Shown here: positions 34,103 to 45,776 of the stretch, piece by piece
How positions within the stretch are numbered: the stretch's first letter is position 1
Layout of the letters: every line of letters begins with the position of its first letter
Source of the DNA: Lunularia cruciata
Taxonomy: Eukaryota; Streptophyta; Marchantiopsida; Lunulariales; Lunulariaceae
Assembly (NCBI GenBank): GCA_948567375.1
Contig: OX419762.1
Coordinates: forward strand, 5,028,001-5,092,000
DNA length: 64,000 nucleotides
Direction of reading: 5' to 3'
Made by a program: the position numbers and the translations under genes
The notes under the pieces: model-generated
Seen by the model: the letters and a program-made list of their open reading frames with translations, nothing else
Told to the model about the DNA's origin: nothing
The model's database searches: none

Positions 34103-34490
34103 GCGATTCTCCCGAACCGAAAATAGTCACATTTAACAGAAAACGGCATGACCGATTTTACCGGTCCACCAACTAATGACCAGACGGGTTGATCCGCGGT
34201 GTACAGCCTTCCGGGAAGGATACACGATACGCGCTGGTCTTGGTCGTTTTCAATCGTTATGGTCCATCAGTTAAAGTTCAGCAAGTTCCGGAATAGAAAC
34301 CCACAGTGGTGGTCAGCAACCTTAACTTCTCGTGTACAGTACTGTAAAAGAATCACGTTCAAGTTTGACTTAACTATTTCACAAGTCGTCCTTCTCAGTC
34401 AAGGATTGATAGTCAATCTCAATTCCATATACTTAGGACCGGTAGGGTAAATTTTTCACAAGGACTCTATTGGGGTTTTAATTTCATTTT
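34103..34490. other. short unassigned stretch
   Basis: A plus frame at 34199-34450 (83 codons) has no recognisable motif. Nothing else is visible between tail copies 12 and 13. Confidence 0.3.
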
Positions 34491-34497
34491 ACCTTTT

Positions 34498-34546
34498 TAT
34501 TTTATTCTCCCTTGTACGGGCTTGATGGGGGTCTTCCTATCCTTGG
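34498..34546 (+). repeat. LINE 3' tail (copy 13), cut after the hairpin
   Basis: TTCTCCCTTGTACGGGCTTG, then ATGGGGGTCTTCCTATCC match the tail; the outer GGTCGCC end is missing. Confidence 0.6.
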
Positions 34547-35307
34547 ATTCTCTTAAAAAAAATTTAAAAAATTCTCTTAAACGGTAGCCCTCTTCATTCC
34601 ATAGGACACTTCTTCTTCCCTCTTTGTGTAATAATCGTAGCTGTAGTTAATTGCCAATCAGGACTTTGTTATAGCAATATTTTGGATCAGGCTGTAGTCA
34701 GATCAGTTCCAGTTAGGATGCTTCACCCATGGTGTAAGATATGATGGGTATAATTCTCCGAAATGATAAATCCCTAGGAGTACAATAACGTTTTCCGTAG
34801 GAGTAACAGCGAGATTTTTCTAAATTTCGAATAACTAACTTATGCAAAATTAAATGATAAATAAAATGGATGTTTAACTCGCCATTACGGTGAGTATATT
34901 TAAGGGAAAAAGATCATATTTAATGATAGAATTATAAAGTATGGACGACATAGATCATTTTGCTCCAGACCGGAAGTCCTTTCGAATGATAATGAACTTC
35001 CTGTGCAAACGCACTCTAAATTCAAGAGAGGGTCATTTTCATGTGTCGGTGAGACTTGTCAAATTCGCGGAATAACTACCTCACAAGCGTAGAATATTCA
35101 CTTTCGAACACGAGTTTAAGCTGTGTTTAGAGACTTTGCGAATAACGTTAATGAATGAAGTGATAATTTCTTGATTTGTAAACTCCGTTCAAGGCCAGGT
35201 AGGCGTCAGAGCATTAAGAAGAATTTATCAAATTCAATTGCAACAAATCATCATAAGCGCGAATAATATTGCTTTAATATTACACTCATGCTTTCTTTTT
35301 AGGAAGA
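34547..35307. other. no gene recognised
   Basis: Unassigned sequence with no long frame between tail copies 13 and 14. Confidence 0.35.
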
Positions 35308-35340
35308 AAAAGGCGACCGCGTAGAGAACACGAAGGATTT
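35308..35340 (-). repeat. LINE 3' tail fragment (copy 14)
   Basis: AAAAGGCGACCGCGTAG, AGAACACGAAGGATTT match the outermost 30 bases on the minus strand and stop just before the hairpin. Confidence 0.65.
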
Positions 35341-38300
35341 CTTTTTTTAACCTTTTCTTTTGGTATTATGTCAAAACGGAAGATCCATAGATCTTTGATA
35401 GGGGTTAGTGGACGGAGGCCTATAGCCTCTGACCGTTCATATCTTAAACCATGATTTTTACGGTAATAAGTAGTATATATTCGTCATAGAATTTATATAT
35501 ATGCTCGAGAAATTTAAAAATGAAAAATATATTAGAATATCTATTATCATCTCTATAATTTAATTCAAAATGGTATAATTTTTAATACAGTATCTATTAT
35601 CTAACCATCATCACTATCCATTTCTCATATGAAGTTTGTAAAAATATGCAAGGCAAGAGAAAAATACACTTCGATATTTGGGAACTATTTATAAAAGTAA
35701 AGAAATGTTGTTTCCACCGCATTTTATGGTGATCACCTATAAGAAATAAAAGAACAAGGGGCAATGTGAGCATTTTATTAGCGATAATCATATTCGAATT
35801 TAAAATAAGAAGGAGAGAAATGCAAGGTGCCACGCAGTAAAACCAACATACGCTGAGAGAAAAGGAAACCCTTGCATACTTTAAGGACAGATGATCAAGC
35901 AACACGCTTACAATATCTTTTCTGTCCTCCTTAACCCCTAGAGTAAATTCGATTCTCTCACGCACTCAAACACGTCTGCTCCAAGACAAAATCTACGCTG
36001 TAAAGGTTGAGAATGAGGTAGACGTGGTCAACGGGGGTGCCAGTTCTGGCATTAAGTAAGTAGAGTTTCATGGAGTTCAATATAAAACAAGTTGGGCATG
36101 CCAGAACAGAATTTCAAGTATTGACTACTTTTTCTAAAGAACGGAATTTCCAGTATTGACTACTTTTAAAACGTTGCATACTAAGCTACGGATTTGGGTA
36201 TGTTTCAAGTGTACTCCGTGGCGGTTTTATGACTTCTACCATTGCAATATCCTGTGTTAATGTAAAGCTTTTGATTTCCTTATTCACCATGTTATTCTCT
36301 TATGTATTTACACCATGTGAGGAGCCATGAAACCATGATGATCTGCTAAAGGTAGAGAAATAAGCTTTTGAGTTTGCATGAAGAAAGCGACAGCGTACAA
36401 AGAAGTTATGCTCTCCATTTCAAAGCTAAAAACACCAATAACGAATGTTGGATGAGTTCTAAAATTGTACAAACTGTCATTGGAGGTCACCCAATTTTAT
36501 GCATCCACAACATTCCCTGTCCAAAAGTATCTTTGGTCCTTCCAACCAAGGCCACCTGCAGTATGCATAATTTTCTTTTTTCAATACTGGACATTTTATT
36601 ATGATAGTGCTATTGAATCCGGTGTAATTTTCTTTTCCGAATTTTTTTTCCGAATTAGTAGCTTCACCGGGAAATTATTATATGCGCATCGTGTAAAAGC
36701 ATTGTTGTATAACATGCAATGACAAGGTTTTACTAATTATATCTTGATATATTATTATATACAATATTTCACCAATATTCTACCATGATTGAACTCAAAT
36801 AATTATAACTGTATAGTATCAGAGACAGTTGGTGTTGTAGGAGCTCTACTTAATATTTAATATTTGACGAAGAAATTTTTCTTGCTATTTATTAATTTAA
36901 TTTAATTTAACAATAATACTCTTTTCTCTGCTAATGATACTTTTGCATTGTCTCATTCATATATGCTCCTTCTCCAAACTGAGAAAGAAGTCACTCCCTT
37001 GAACAAATTGAACATCTTGTTTATTAGATAAAAATTGCCTTTAGAGTTAATATATTTCTTCAAATAAGACTATTTTTCACATATCATTATCTCTAAAATA
37101 GAGGATAGAATAATAAGCATCCTCTCTATTTAGAATACGAGGTCTCTATCTTTAAGAGATGAATATTTCATGTCCTCTAAGCTAGATGATAAAGGAATAC
37201 ATGTCTCAAATAAAAACCTAATGTCTTGCATGCAGCATTGTGCTCAAAGAATAATTATACTTGACAGTCAGATAGACAGATTATTTTCAAAAGGTGAAAT
37301 TATGCTTAAAGCTTGAACATAAGCATGCTCTTTACCCTCTATCTTATACTAAGTTTTATTGTGTAACACCTTTTTTGATATGTAGAAGGTGATATAGAAT
37401 AAATATAATTACAGTCTTAGATTTTATTGGTGAGATATCTAATTATAAATAAATAATATATATGATGTATCTTGAACTAATATGTAATACCTATAAGCTA
37501 ACGTACAAGTAACAACAAAGAAGATGACAAAAAGAGACAAGGATTACTAAAGGCAGATGACATAATTCTAATCATTGCCTCATGCTTCAATATCGATAAT
37601 ATACTATAAGAGTAAGATAAAGAATATTAAAAGAAAATTAAGGACTGCGAAGGACTGTAAGGTCTTCTTTCTTTATTTCCTATGAGATATACATTATTGA
37701 CTTGTTTAAAAGAAAACATTCTATGAAAACTACTGAATATCATAGCAAAATATTCTTCAATTTTGGGAATCTTAATTTAGGAAAACAAAAAGATATTGGA
37801 CAATTGATACTTTGAGAGAAATTGCAAAGCAATTAAGGACTAAAATTTTCATATATTAGTGGTTACTACTAGAGGATAAAAATTAATCTAATACTAGTCA
37901 TGAAATTGAGAGACTTGCTACAATGAACAAGATGATCTAAATAAAATAACTTACTTGAGGATATGGAGTTTGAGAAAGAGCTTTGGAGAAGCAATGGATC
38001 AACACTAGCAATCATAAATTCCTCTTTAACTTTGTAATTGCTCCAACTTTTGCATGCAAATGAAAGAGTTTGGAATCTAAATTTTTTTAACAATTACTAT
38101 AAATCTTCTAATTTTTTATCATTTATCTTTAGTTTTTATGTATGGAAATAGAGAAATATTATCCTTGGGAAAATATATATTAATAAAGAAATTAAGCTGA
38201 TGCAAAAAAAAGAGTAATAAGGTTGTTTAATGCAACCATACTAGTAACTTTACGACATACACAACTATCTGATTGAGCTAATATTAACAAGGAGAATAGG

Positions 38301-38671
38301 AAGTAGCTACCATAGTTCAACAATGACTAAAATAATACAATTAATCTTAAAGTCTTGATGCAACCTCCAAGAAGTAGAAGATAGTCTCAGGATGGTCAAT
38401 TCACATCATACTTGGTAGAGAAATTTGGAGAAGAAATTACAGTATGGAAGAAACTGCTTTAAAGACCATGGAAGACTCTATAGTGTACACCATCAACCAG
38501 ATGTGAATAATATTATATATGATATTACTTCAATAACTCTACTAAAGGCTAAATTCAAAATAGACAGTAGAAGGATGAAAAAAGATCATGTCCAACTCAG
38601 AAAGAGAAGCAATTGAAGTAATTTTCCTTGCTATAGCTTTAGTCCATTTGGATTAGTGCTAAATTCTTATA
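35341..38671. other. AT-rich gene-free stretch
   Basis: I see no coding signature. A minus frame at 35597-35965 (122 codons) is AT-rich, hydrophobic and unrecognised, so probably chance. A weak match to the LINE tail end (AAAGCGACAGCGTACAAAG) is visible near 36383. Confidence 0.4.
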
Positions 38672-39062
38672 TGCAAGGAGTTGGAGTGGGTGATTTTTGC
38701 TTTACAAAGGACCCATCCAAAGTCTAAAGGAACAAAATTCCTTTACCATGGGCCAGAAATAGTGAAGCCAATAAAAAATGCAAAGAAAGTAATTAAAGTC
38801 AATAGCTATGGGGCTACAAGAGGTCTTGCAACTCCTTTGATAACACCTTGCTTTAAACAAATTATTTATATGCAACCCACAGAAGGAGATGAGTGGTTTT
38901 TTTTTACAAAGTACCCACCCAAAGTTAAAGAAAACAATGGTCCTTTGTCATACACCGGAATTTGTTAAGCTAGTTAACATTGCAAAGAATATAAAGTCTA
39001 ATAATCAGCCAAATGGTTGCAAGAGTTCTTGCGACTCCTTTGATTGACAACAATATTACTTT
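38672..39062 (+). repeat. diverged tandem duplication, about 200-bp unit
   Basis: Unit one (about 38672-38877) and unit two (about 38878-39062) share the order ACAAAG(G/T)ACCCA, CCAAAGT, CCTTT, GCAAAGAA, AAAGTC, TTGC(A/G)ACTCCTTTGAT. A 95-codon frame crosses the unit boundary but does not repeat in frame, so a protein is unlikely. Confidence 0.65.
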
Positions 39063-39449
39063 AAAAAGAAGCTTTTGTCAAGAAAAGACCTATGCTTGTT
39101 GGGGGATCAAAAGGAAAATAGGTATACATTTTTGTATAAGTCAAAAAAAGGAGTTTGGATAACTAAGAAGATGCCTTGTTTTGGGGTGATTGCAATACCA
39201 AGAATAAAAATAAGTACAAATGTTTTTGAGTATGATATCTTCATTTTCTTGCATGAAGCAATGAGTTTATATAGGGAAAGATAATTGATAGGATAGAAAC
39301 ATAAATAGGTATGATATCCTACCAAGGGGTAAGGAATCCTATTATCTTTAATTAAGTTTGATTATGTCAAATTTACTAAAGTGGTGCAACACTATTGTAT
39401 TCATAGAGTGATAAGTTTGAGTTGAGATGTATTAACTTAGAGATGAAAA

Positions 39450-40039
39450 TTTAATGTTCCAAGGATAAGAGAACCCCCAAGAGTAAAATAAGAGAAGAAA
39501 GACAAAGCTTCAACTCTCAATACTGTGATTCCCCAAAGGAGCACCTTGTTATTATTATATAGGAGAGAGGATCCACTCAAAAGAAGCTCCACCTTTGGAT
39601 CAGATACATGGGTTGATGATATGTCATCAAGATCCACCCTTAGATTAGTGGTATGGATGGGTGACATGTTTGTACTTCTCCTATCTAGTTTGTCCAACAA
39701 GTTTGACTTTAGGGAATCTTCCTATTGGAAGCTCAGAATAGCATGGGTGAGGTACCGTTGGAAAGCTCTCAATGAAACAAATAGTGAGTAGAGAAGACAA
39801 GCCATTTTAGACCTATATGGAAGAAATTTTTTCATTTTTAAGGCTTAATTCACCCACGTAGGCTTCCAAAATTGGCTCTAAAGTTTTCAAGGTGTTTTCA
39901 ACTCCTGCCCTATTAGTGGAAGTACTCTTTTGGTGACACCTCTATCTGATCTATTTAGAATATTGTATATAACATCCTTCTATATATTATCAAACCAATT
40001 TCCACCTCTAGATAATCTATCTAGCTAATGGTTGCTACC
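39450..40039 (-). mobile_element. LTR of family 2 (copy c), minus strand
   Basis: From AATGTTCCAAGG on the left (39453) to CTAGCTAATGG on the right (about 40030) it aligns with copy d (41601-42179) and with copies a and b in reverse. Both ends have lost the TGTAATAC terminus. It lacks the internal duplication of copies a and b. No internal region adjoins it. Confidence 0.75.
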
Positions 40040-40160
40040 AACCAAAGTGATGGTTTGACATAGCTTTAGAATAAGCATACTTGTAAAGTACAAGTCAAGA
40101 TTGATTGAATAAGAGATTTTTTGTTAGGATGATTAAATAGATCATATAGTAGTAATTATA

Positions 40161-40330
40161 AAGTAGTTATGAGATGCAATCATAATCATCCTTATCTCAC
40201 CATTTCATAATCAGTTTTGGTTAGAATGACAATACAACATACTCTTATATTAATTATGAGCTACAATCATAATCATCCATATTGTACCATTTCATAATGA
40301 GTTTGTGTCAAAGTGGACTAATGATACAAG
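40161..40330 (+). repeat. short tandem duplication, 87-bp period
   Basis: GAG(A/C)T(G/A)CAATCATAATCATCC followed by CCATTTCATAAT starts at 40171 and again at 40258. Confidence 0.75.
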
Positions 40331-41029
40331 ACAAAAAGGAAAATAAAGTATGAGCTACTGCAAGTAGCCTTGTCTTTGTCATGTGGAATGACTGATTTGA
40401 ATCAAGTTTTCTTGATGAGTAGAAGAGGAAGGAAACCAATATGAGATGGAAGAAAAGGTTAAAATCTTTGTAATCTTAGATAGAGTGATGATTTTAAATC
40501 AAAGTGGACCAAGGAGTAAGGTAGACAACTAGGATCAAAGGCACCAAGGTGCAAAAGCAAGGTCTTTGTAATTTTAGGATCTAAGTTCTAATATTAAGAA
40601 AAATAGAGTTAAGGAGGATGTGTGCTTCTAAATAATCTCTTGAGAAGAGATGTGTAAGAGATTTAAATAAGGTGGAAAGTTAACTCTTTGTACTATTACT
40701 ATGGATTTACTAGGTTTCAAACTGAAGAGGAGTTAAGATCTTTATAATAATTTTCCTTATTTTTTGAATAAATTGTATTTGAACTTGATATCTCTATAAG
40801 TGATTTTTCTTAGAAATTAGAAAAAGTGTAGATTTTAATCTTAAGATACAGAAATAGAATTTTAAAATAGAGTGAGGTTTATTTTCTTGAAATTATTTTG
40901 TAGAAAAATATGATATAAAGGTTGAAATTGATATCAAGGTTTATATCATATCAAATTAAAAAATAATCAAATGCTTAAAAAAATCTAGTCTCTTTTCCCA
41001 ACCATACCAATTAATACCTTAAGATATAA
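40331..41029. other. no gene recognised
   Basis: AT-rich unassigned sequence between LTR copy c and the family 3 LTR. No open frame of note. Confidence 0.35.
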
Positions 41030-41520
41030 AGATTAAAGTTATGAGGACATTTGTAGCATCAAAGCTAATTTGCTAAAATGCTTGAATAATAGTTTTTTGC
41101 AATCATTATGTTATAAATAGTTGCTCAAGGACTACTTTGTGGACTAAATATAATAAAGGTTGATTGATTGTACTATTGAGCTATTGTCTACACCATCAGA
41201 TGGGCCATCAAACAAGCCATCAAATGTTCCATGAGTGCTTTATTCTTGGCTATTCAAGAGAGTGCATACCTCAAAGTACAGCTCTAGAAAGCTCACTTTT
41301 TCTATATTCAGCCTTCAAACTCTTGGCTATGGTGGACAAAGTTCAGCAAGTGTCACTTGATTCTTTTAGCTAGAGTGGTTGTGGCTTGACAATGCGATCA
41401 AGGCCTATCAATAGTATATATCAAGTGGTACATATTTAGATTTGAGACCTGATTTACATTGTGATTGACTCATTACATAGAAGAAGTGAGAGGAGAAACT
41501 AGGTATATGAGTTGTGGGCA
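41030..41520 (+). mobile_element. LTR-like repeat of family 3 (copy a)
   Basis: It matches 58790-59215 over about 450 bp in the same order: GCATCAAAGCTA(A/G)TTTGCTAAA, ATACCTCAAAGT(A/G)CAGCTC, CTAGAGT and GATCAAGGCCTAT. TGGTATCTCTAAGC at 41525 resembles the tRNA-Met primer site TGGTATCAGAGC, so this could be a 5' LTR. The outer boundaries are not sharp. Confidence 0.55.
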
Positions 41521-41600
41521 TTGGTGGTATCTCTAAGCCTGGTGTGCTTGATGGTAACCTTTGACCGCTATTACTCAATTTTGGTTTCAGATTGGATCAT

Positions 41601-42179
41601 TGTAATGTTCCAAGGATAGGAGAGTTTCCAAGAGAAACACAAGAGAAAAACTAGGCTTCATCTTTCAATACTCCAAAGCCCCAAAGGAGCACATGGTCTT
41701 TATATATAGCAAAGATGATCCACTCAAAAGGACCTCTACCTTTGGATCAAATACATGAATTGGTGACATGTAAGCAAGGTACACCTTTAGACTAACTACA
41801 TGGATTGGTGACATGTTGATCCTTGTCCTATTTGGTTGGTCCTACTTGAAAAATCTTCTTGTGGGAAGCTCAAAGAAGCATGGGTGAGGTATCGTTGGAA
41901 AACTCTCAACTAGACAAAAAGAAGGAGGAAGAAGAAAGCAACAACTTCTCCCTTGGAGAATGGGGAGAAATATTTTATTTTTTGAAACCTTGTTCATCCA
42001 TTTAGGTCTTGAAATTGGCTTTGAAGTTTTCAAGGTGTTTTCCACCTTTGCATTATTAGTGGAAGTACTATTTTTGTGACACCTCTATTTGATCTACTTA
42101 GATCATCATATAACATCCCTTAAGATATTACCAAGCCAATTTCCACCTCTAAATAATATGTCTAGCTAATGGTATTACA
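41601..42179 (-). mobile_element. LTR of family 2 (copy d), minus strand, solo
   Basis: It starts TGTAATGTTCCAAGG on the left and ends TGGTATTACA on the right, so read on the minus strand it has the TGTAATACC...ATTACA form. The TATA-like region lies at 41700-41710 (minus). It is 579 bp, against 744-757 bp for copies a and b, which carry an extra duplicated unit. Flanking 5-mers are ATCAT and CTTAT, a doubtful target duplication. Confidence 0.85.
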
Positions 42180-42269
42180 CTTATGTGTGAAAGTGCTCTT
42201 GAGTTGGTTGTAGATATAACATTCTAGTTGACAATTGGGCGGATTGTGTGTAGAAGCACTATCCAAATT

Positions 42270-42970
42270 TCCTAAAAATTAAGGTAAATGTGAAAGAAAG
42301 TGCTTAATTTTGTTGATTGGAGTGGATGATTTGAGAATGAAGAGTTGAGTTGGTGATTAGGACTTGGGTTTCAGTCCAAATTTGGACCAAGACCAAAATT
42401 GGGGTTGGATTGGAGAACTTCCCAAATCTTCCCAAATTAAGGATTTGAAGTCCTAAACTACTGAATTGGGAATATTGGCCAAATTTGGTTGAGAATTTGG
42501 TAGAGAAGGAGATCTAATGAGCCGCATTTGGAAGTGATCACCTTTCCAAATTCTTGAGTCAAGGTCTGAGTTGTTGGAAGTTGATCAGATGTAGAGATCG
42601 ATCAAATTTGACAAAGGTCAAAAAAATTTGGTTCCCAAAATTGAAGTCTATTTGAGAACTGTATGCAAAATTTTATTAATTGGAAAGATTGATTGAGAAT
42701 TCATAAGATTGAGGTTAATTTTGAAGAGAGGTGCTTCATTTTGTTGATTGAAGAAGCAAATTTGAGAATGAGAACTTGAATTGGTGTTGAGGCTTGCAGA
42801 CTTGGTCCAATTCCTAAGATTGAGGTTAATTTAAAGAGGGATGCCTAATTTTATTGATCAAAGAGGTTGGTTTGAGAATGAGAAGTCAAATTGGTGTTGA
42901 GGCTTGCGGACTTGGACCAAGACCAAAATTGGAGTCGGATTAAAGTACCTAGCTTCCCAAATTAGAGATT
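42270..42970 (+). repeat. imperfect tandem array around AAGATTGAGGTTAATTT
   Basis: The word AAGATTGAGGTTAATTT starts at 42705 and 42816 (111-bp period) and a related form is at about 42280. Each is followed by GTGCTT or TGCCTAATTTT, TTGATT and GGTTTGAGAATGA-type text. GACTTGG(A/T)CCAA words occur near 42390, 42800 and 42910. It has no coding content. Confidence 0.65.
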
Positions 42971-44639
42971 TGGAATAAAACCCCAGCTACCAAATTGAAA
43001 AAATTTGGCCCACTCCTCAATAGTGTATGCAAAAAATAGGGTTTGAACCTTGTATATCTTGTTTTCAGTAAGTTGTTTTTTTAGTATTTTTTTCTTAAGC
43101 AACATACTAAACAAGTCCATCCTCACTTGTTATCCTTGAGAGTGGTTGATTCATATCTATACCTATATAGCTTTTGTTAGGAAAGGATAGTTGATCCTAT
43201 CTTTGGTGATCCTAGTAGTGTAAGAGTAGGTAGATACTTCTTTTATATCAAATCCCAAATGGTGATGGAGGTAGTCTAAATGGATTTGTAAGATGTAGTG
43301 TTCTCATTTGGACTTCTTGTGATTGGACTCACTCCATTCTATATTGCTTGTTTTTGCACCATATTTATGTGAGGTGCCTAGATATTTGGAGCATTGATGC
43401 TCTAGTGTGCTCTCAATATTAGGGTTGGAGTGAGGATCAATTAGACTACCTATGTTTCTTTTTGGTGAGGCAAAAATTGAGAATATGTAGAAAATGAGAG
43501 TTTGTGTTATGATGGTAGGTTATCAGTTGCACTTTCTCTAGTATGATTGTCATAGTTATAGGTACTTAGGCATAGTGGGTGGTGTTTGGTTGTTGGTGGT
43601 TATGGTTGTAGTTTGGAGTGCATTATGATTATGGAGTTGTCTAAGGATTCTAGAGGGGATTTTGTGTCAATTAGGTTATCTCATCTTGTGTGGAAATGTG
43701 AAGAGGCTACAAGAATAAGGAAGGCAATAGTACAATTCTTGCATGGCCAGCCATTTTATACTGCACATGGAAGTTATGTAGTCAAGGCTCTTATAGTGAG
43801 TTGTTGTTCCATTAAGGGAATGGTGTCCTCCTTAGGTATTTACCCTCAAAGACAATTCAAAGATCTATCATCCTACAAACCCTTTGGCCTCTTGGGTATG
43901 TCACTTGGAGAAGGTTTATCAACACATCATTAAGCAAAGTCATGATACCATTGATTAGTTAAAGAATCTGTGCAACAAACCATAAAGGAGCACTAATTCC
44001 TCAACAACAATTCAAGAATTTGTGACTTATCATTCTTACCAATAACACCTAGCTAAATAAGAAGTGTACAATTTTATATTTTATATTAGGCTTATACCAC
44101 ATTGGCATTTAGGCTCAAAATTTCACAATACAATCTTGCAAGAGGAGGGGTTCCAAGTTCTATACTGCACTAGTCAATCTCTCTTGTAGTTATTCTCTCA
44201 TGTAGGAGCACATTCTCCTTAATCTACAAATCCTCTCATCTCAAGAAGTCCTTTAGTTGCATATGTTGGAAAATCAAGATTACCCCTTAAGGGGAGCAAT
44301 ATCCTCCTTAAATAATAGATCCTAATCCTAAAAATAGTTTCTTCTCTTAGCCTAAAACACTACTCTAGTTGCAGCCATTGATGCGCTCACAATATATGCC
44401 ATAATTACAAGTTGGCTCTCCTCCCTTAGATGCTTGCACTATATGTTCTTAACCAACTCTATATCAGCACACCATTGATCCCTTAATTAATTTCTTCTAA
44501 TTAATGTACACTCTCACACATCTTTTCATCTTGCAACATTTCATTCCCATACCATACTTTCCCCTCCTCATGACATTTTTCTATAGTGCACAATAGGTTT
44601 ATTTAGAATAGCAATTGATATCAACCTATCAACTTAGGT
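42971..44639. other. no intact gene; one unidentified 115-codon frame
   Basis: Plus 43586-43933 is open for 115 codons ('FVSIRLSHLVWKCEEATRIR') but shows no motif. It sits within LTR debris and could be gag-like. The rest holds nothing I can assign. Confidence 0.3.
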
Positions 44640-45460
44640 CCTAGTGAGAGAGGATATGGATTCCAACTCAAAGTTTAACACAAGAGTTGATCCAATTTTG
44701 AATGCATATTGTACATCCACATTGTTGTTGTAGGAAAAGGATGAGATTTATGAGGCTTCCAAAGGCTTCAAGTATTACTCTAGTACAACGGGTACCATTG
44801 AGTTAGCTGATTTCATCCAAGAGTTTGATGTGAGTAGTTGGTGTGATCTATAATAGATGTGGATCTTGATTTTGTTCACACCCTTCATGGAATAAAAGAT
44901 GTTCTTCCAACACTTGGAAGGTCCACCTATATCCACCTATGAACGACTTCCATGATTTTAGGAGAGCACACTTTGAGGAGATCAATCTATGGAGATAGTA
45001 TTAGTCCTTGAACTATATATTTATCACTTCAAGCTTCCTTTCCAAAGGTATAATTGTTGTTACACAAGCTCTAGAAGCATTATTGTATCCCACAAAAGTG
45101 CAATAGTTGGAGATGATGCTACTTGAAGTGCCACACAATTTAGAGTAGTGTGATTTTTTTCAAAACTTTTACATTGTTCTTAGAAGATTCCAACAAGTTA
45201 AAGGGTTTATCAAGGCTAGAAAATAGCATTGTATATTTTACCATTGGCCTAGGAAGAAAACCAGGCAAAGAAGAAAAGAAGATGAAGAAAAGAAAGTATA
45301 GAAGGAATGAGCTTGCAAGGGTTGTAGACAAAGAACGGTCCACACGAAAGAAGTATGAGGATAAAGACATCTTCCACTACCAACCTGCAATTTGGAACAC
45401 CTTCAACCTAGGCCTTTGGTGTTGTCATTCTTCCTTGTGGGAATGCCTTTGGTAAGGAGG
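44640..45460 (+). pseudogene. gag-like remnant of an old LTR element
   Basis: The frame from about 44655 reads 'MDSNSKFNTRVDPILNAY', 'IYEASKGFKYYSSTTGTIEL', 'ADFIQEFDVSSW', then after stops 'MFFQHLEGPP...ERLP'. The 'F..EFD', 'FF..LEG' and 'Y..F...' landmarks resemble retrotransposon gag capsid sequence. Stops are frequent, and a Lys/Arg-rich stretch (45240-45360) follows. Confidence 0.4.
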
Positions 45461-45729
45461 TCAATCAATTAAATAGATTTATTACTATTGCATTGTGTCT
45501 CTATCAAAACAAAGAACAATAAGTAATAATTTTTTTTATTGTGTTGAGATGCTCACATGTGTGTATCGTGACCACTCACCCAAGCTGCACCTATCTAAAT
45601 CTCATAATGGCTGAACCCACCCTTTAAAATGAAATTTGGCTAGTCTTATTTACTTCTATAGAATTAGACAATTGCAAGTTTTGCTTTGTGCAAGGATGTT
45701 GTACCTTTGGCAAGAAGTGTGAGTATTGA

Positions 45730-45776
45730 CAATTAGCAAGAGTGAGTGAGAGAGAGAGAGAGTGTGTGTGTGTATG
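45730..45776 (+). repeat. (GA)n(GT)n microsatellite
   Basis: GAGTGAGTGAGAGAGAGAGA runs into GTGTGTGTGTGTATG, a compound dinucleotide repeat. Confidence 0.9.

Noticed and set aside
35597-35965. A 122-codon minus frame as a membrane protein gene
   Set aside because: AT-rich hydrophobic composition, no motif, no splice or promoter context; expected by chance in AT-rich DNA.
38681-38968. A 95-codon plus frame as a possible gene
   Set aside because: It crosses the boundary of a diverged tandem duplication and its second unit does not keep the frame.
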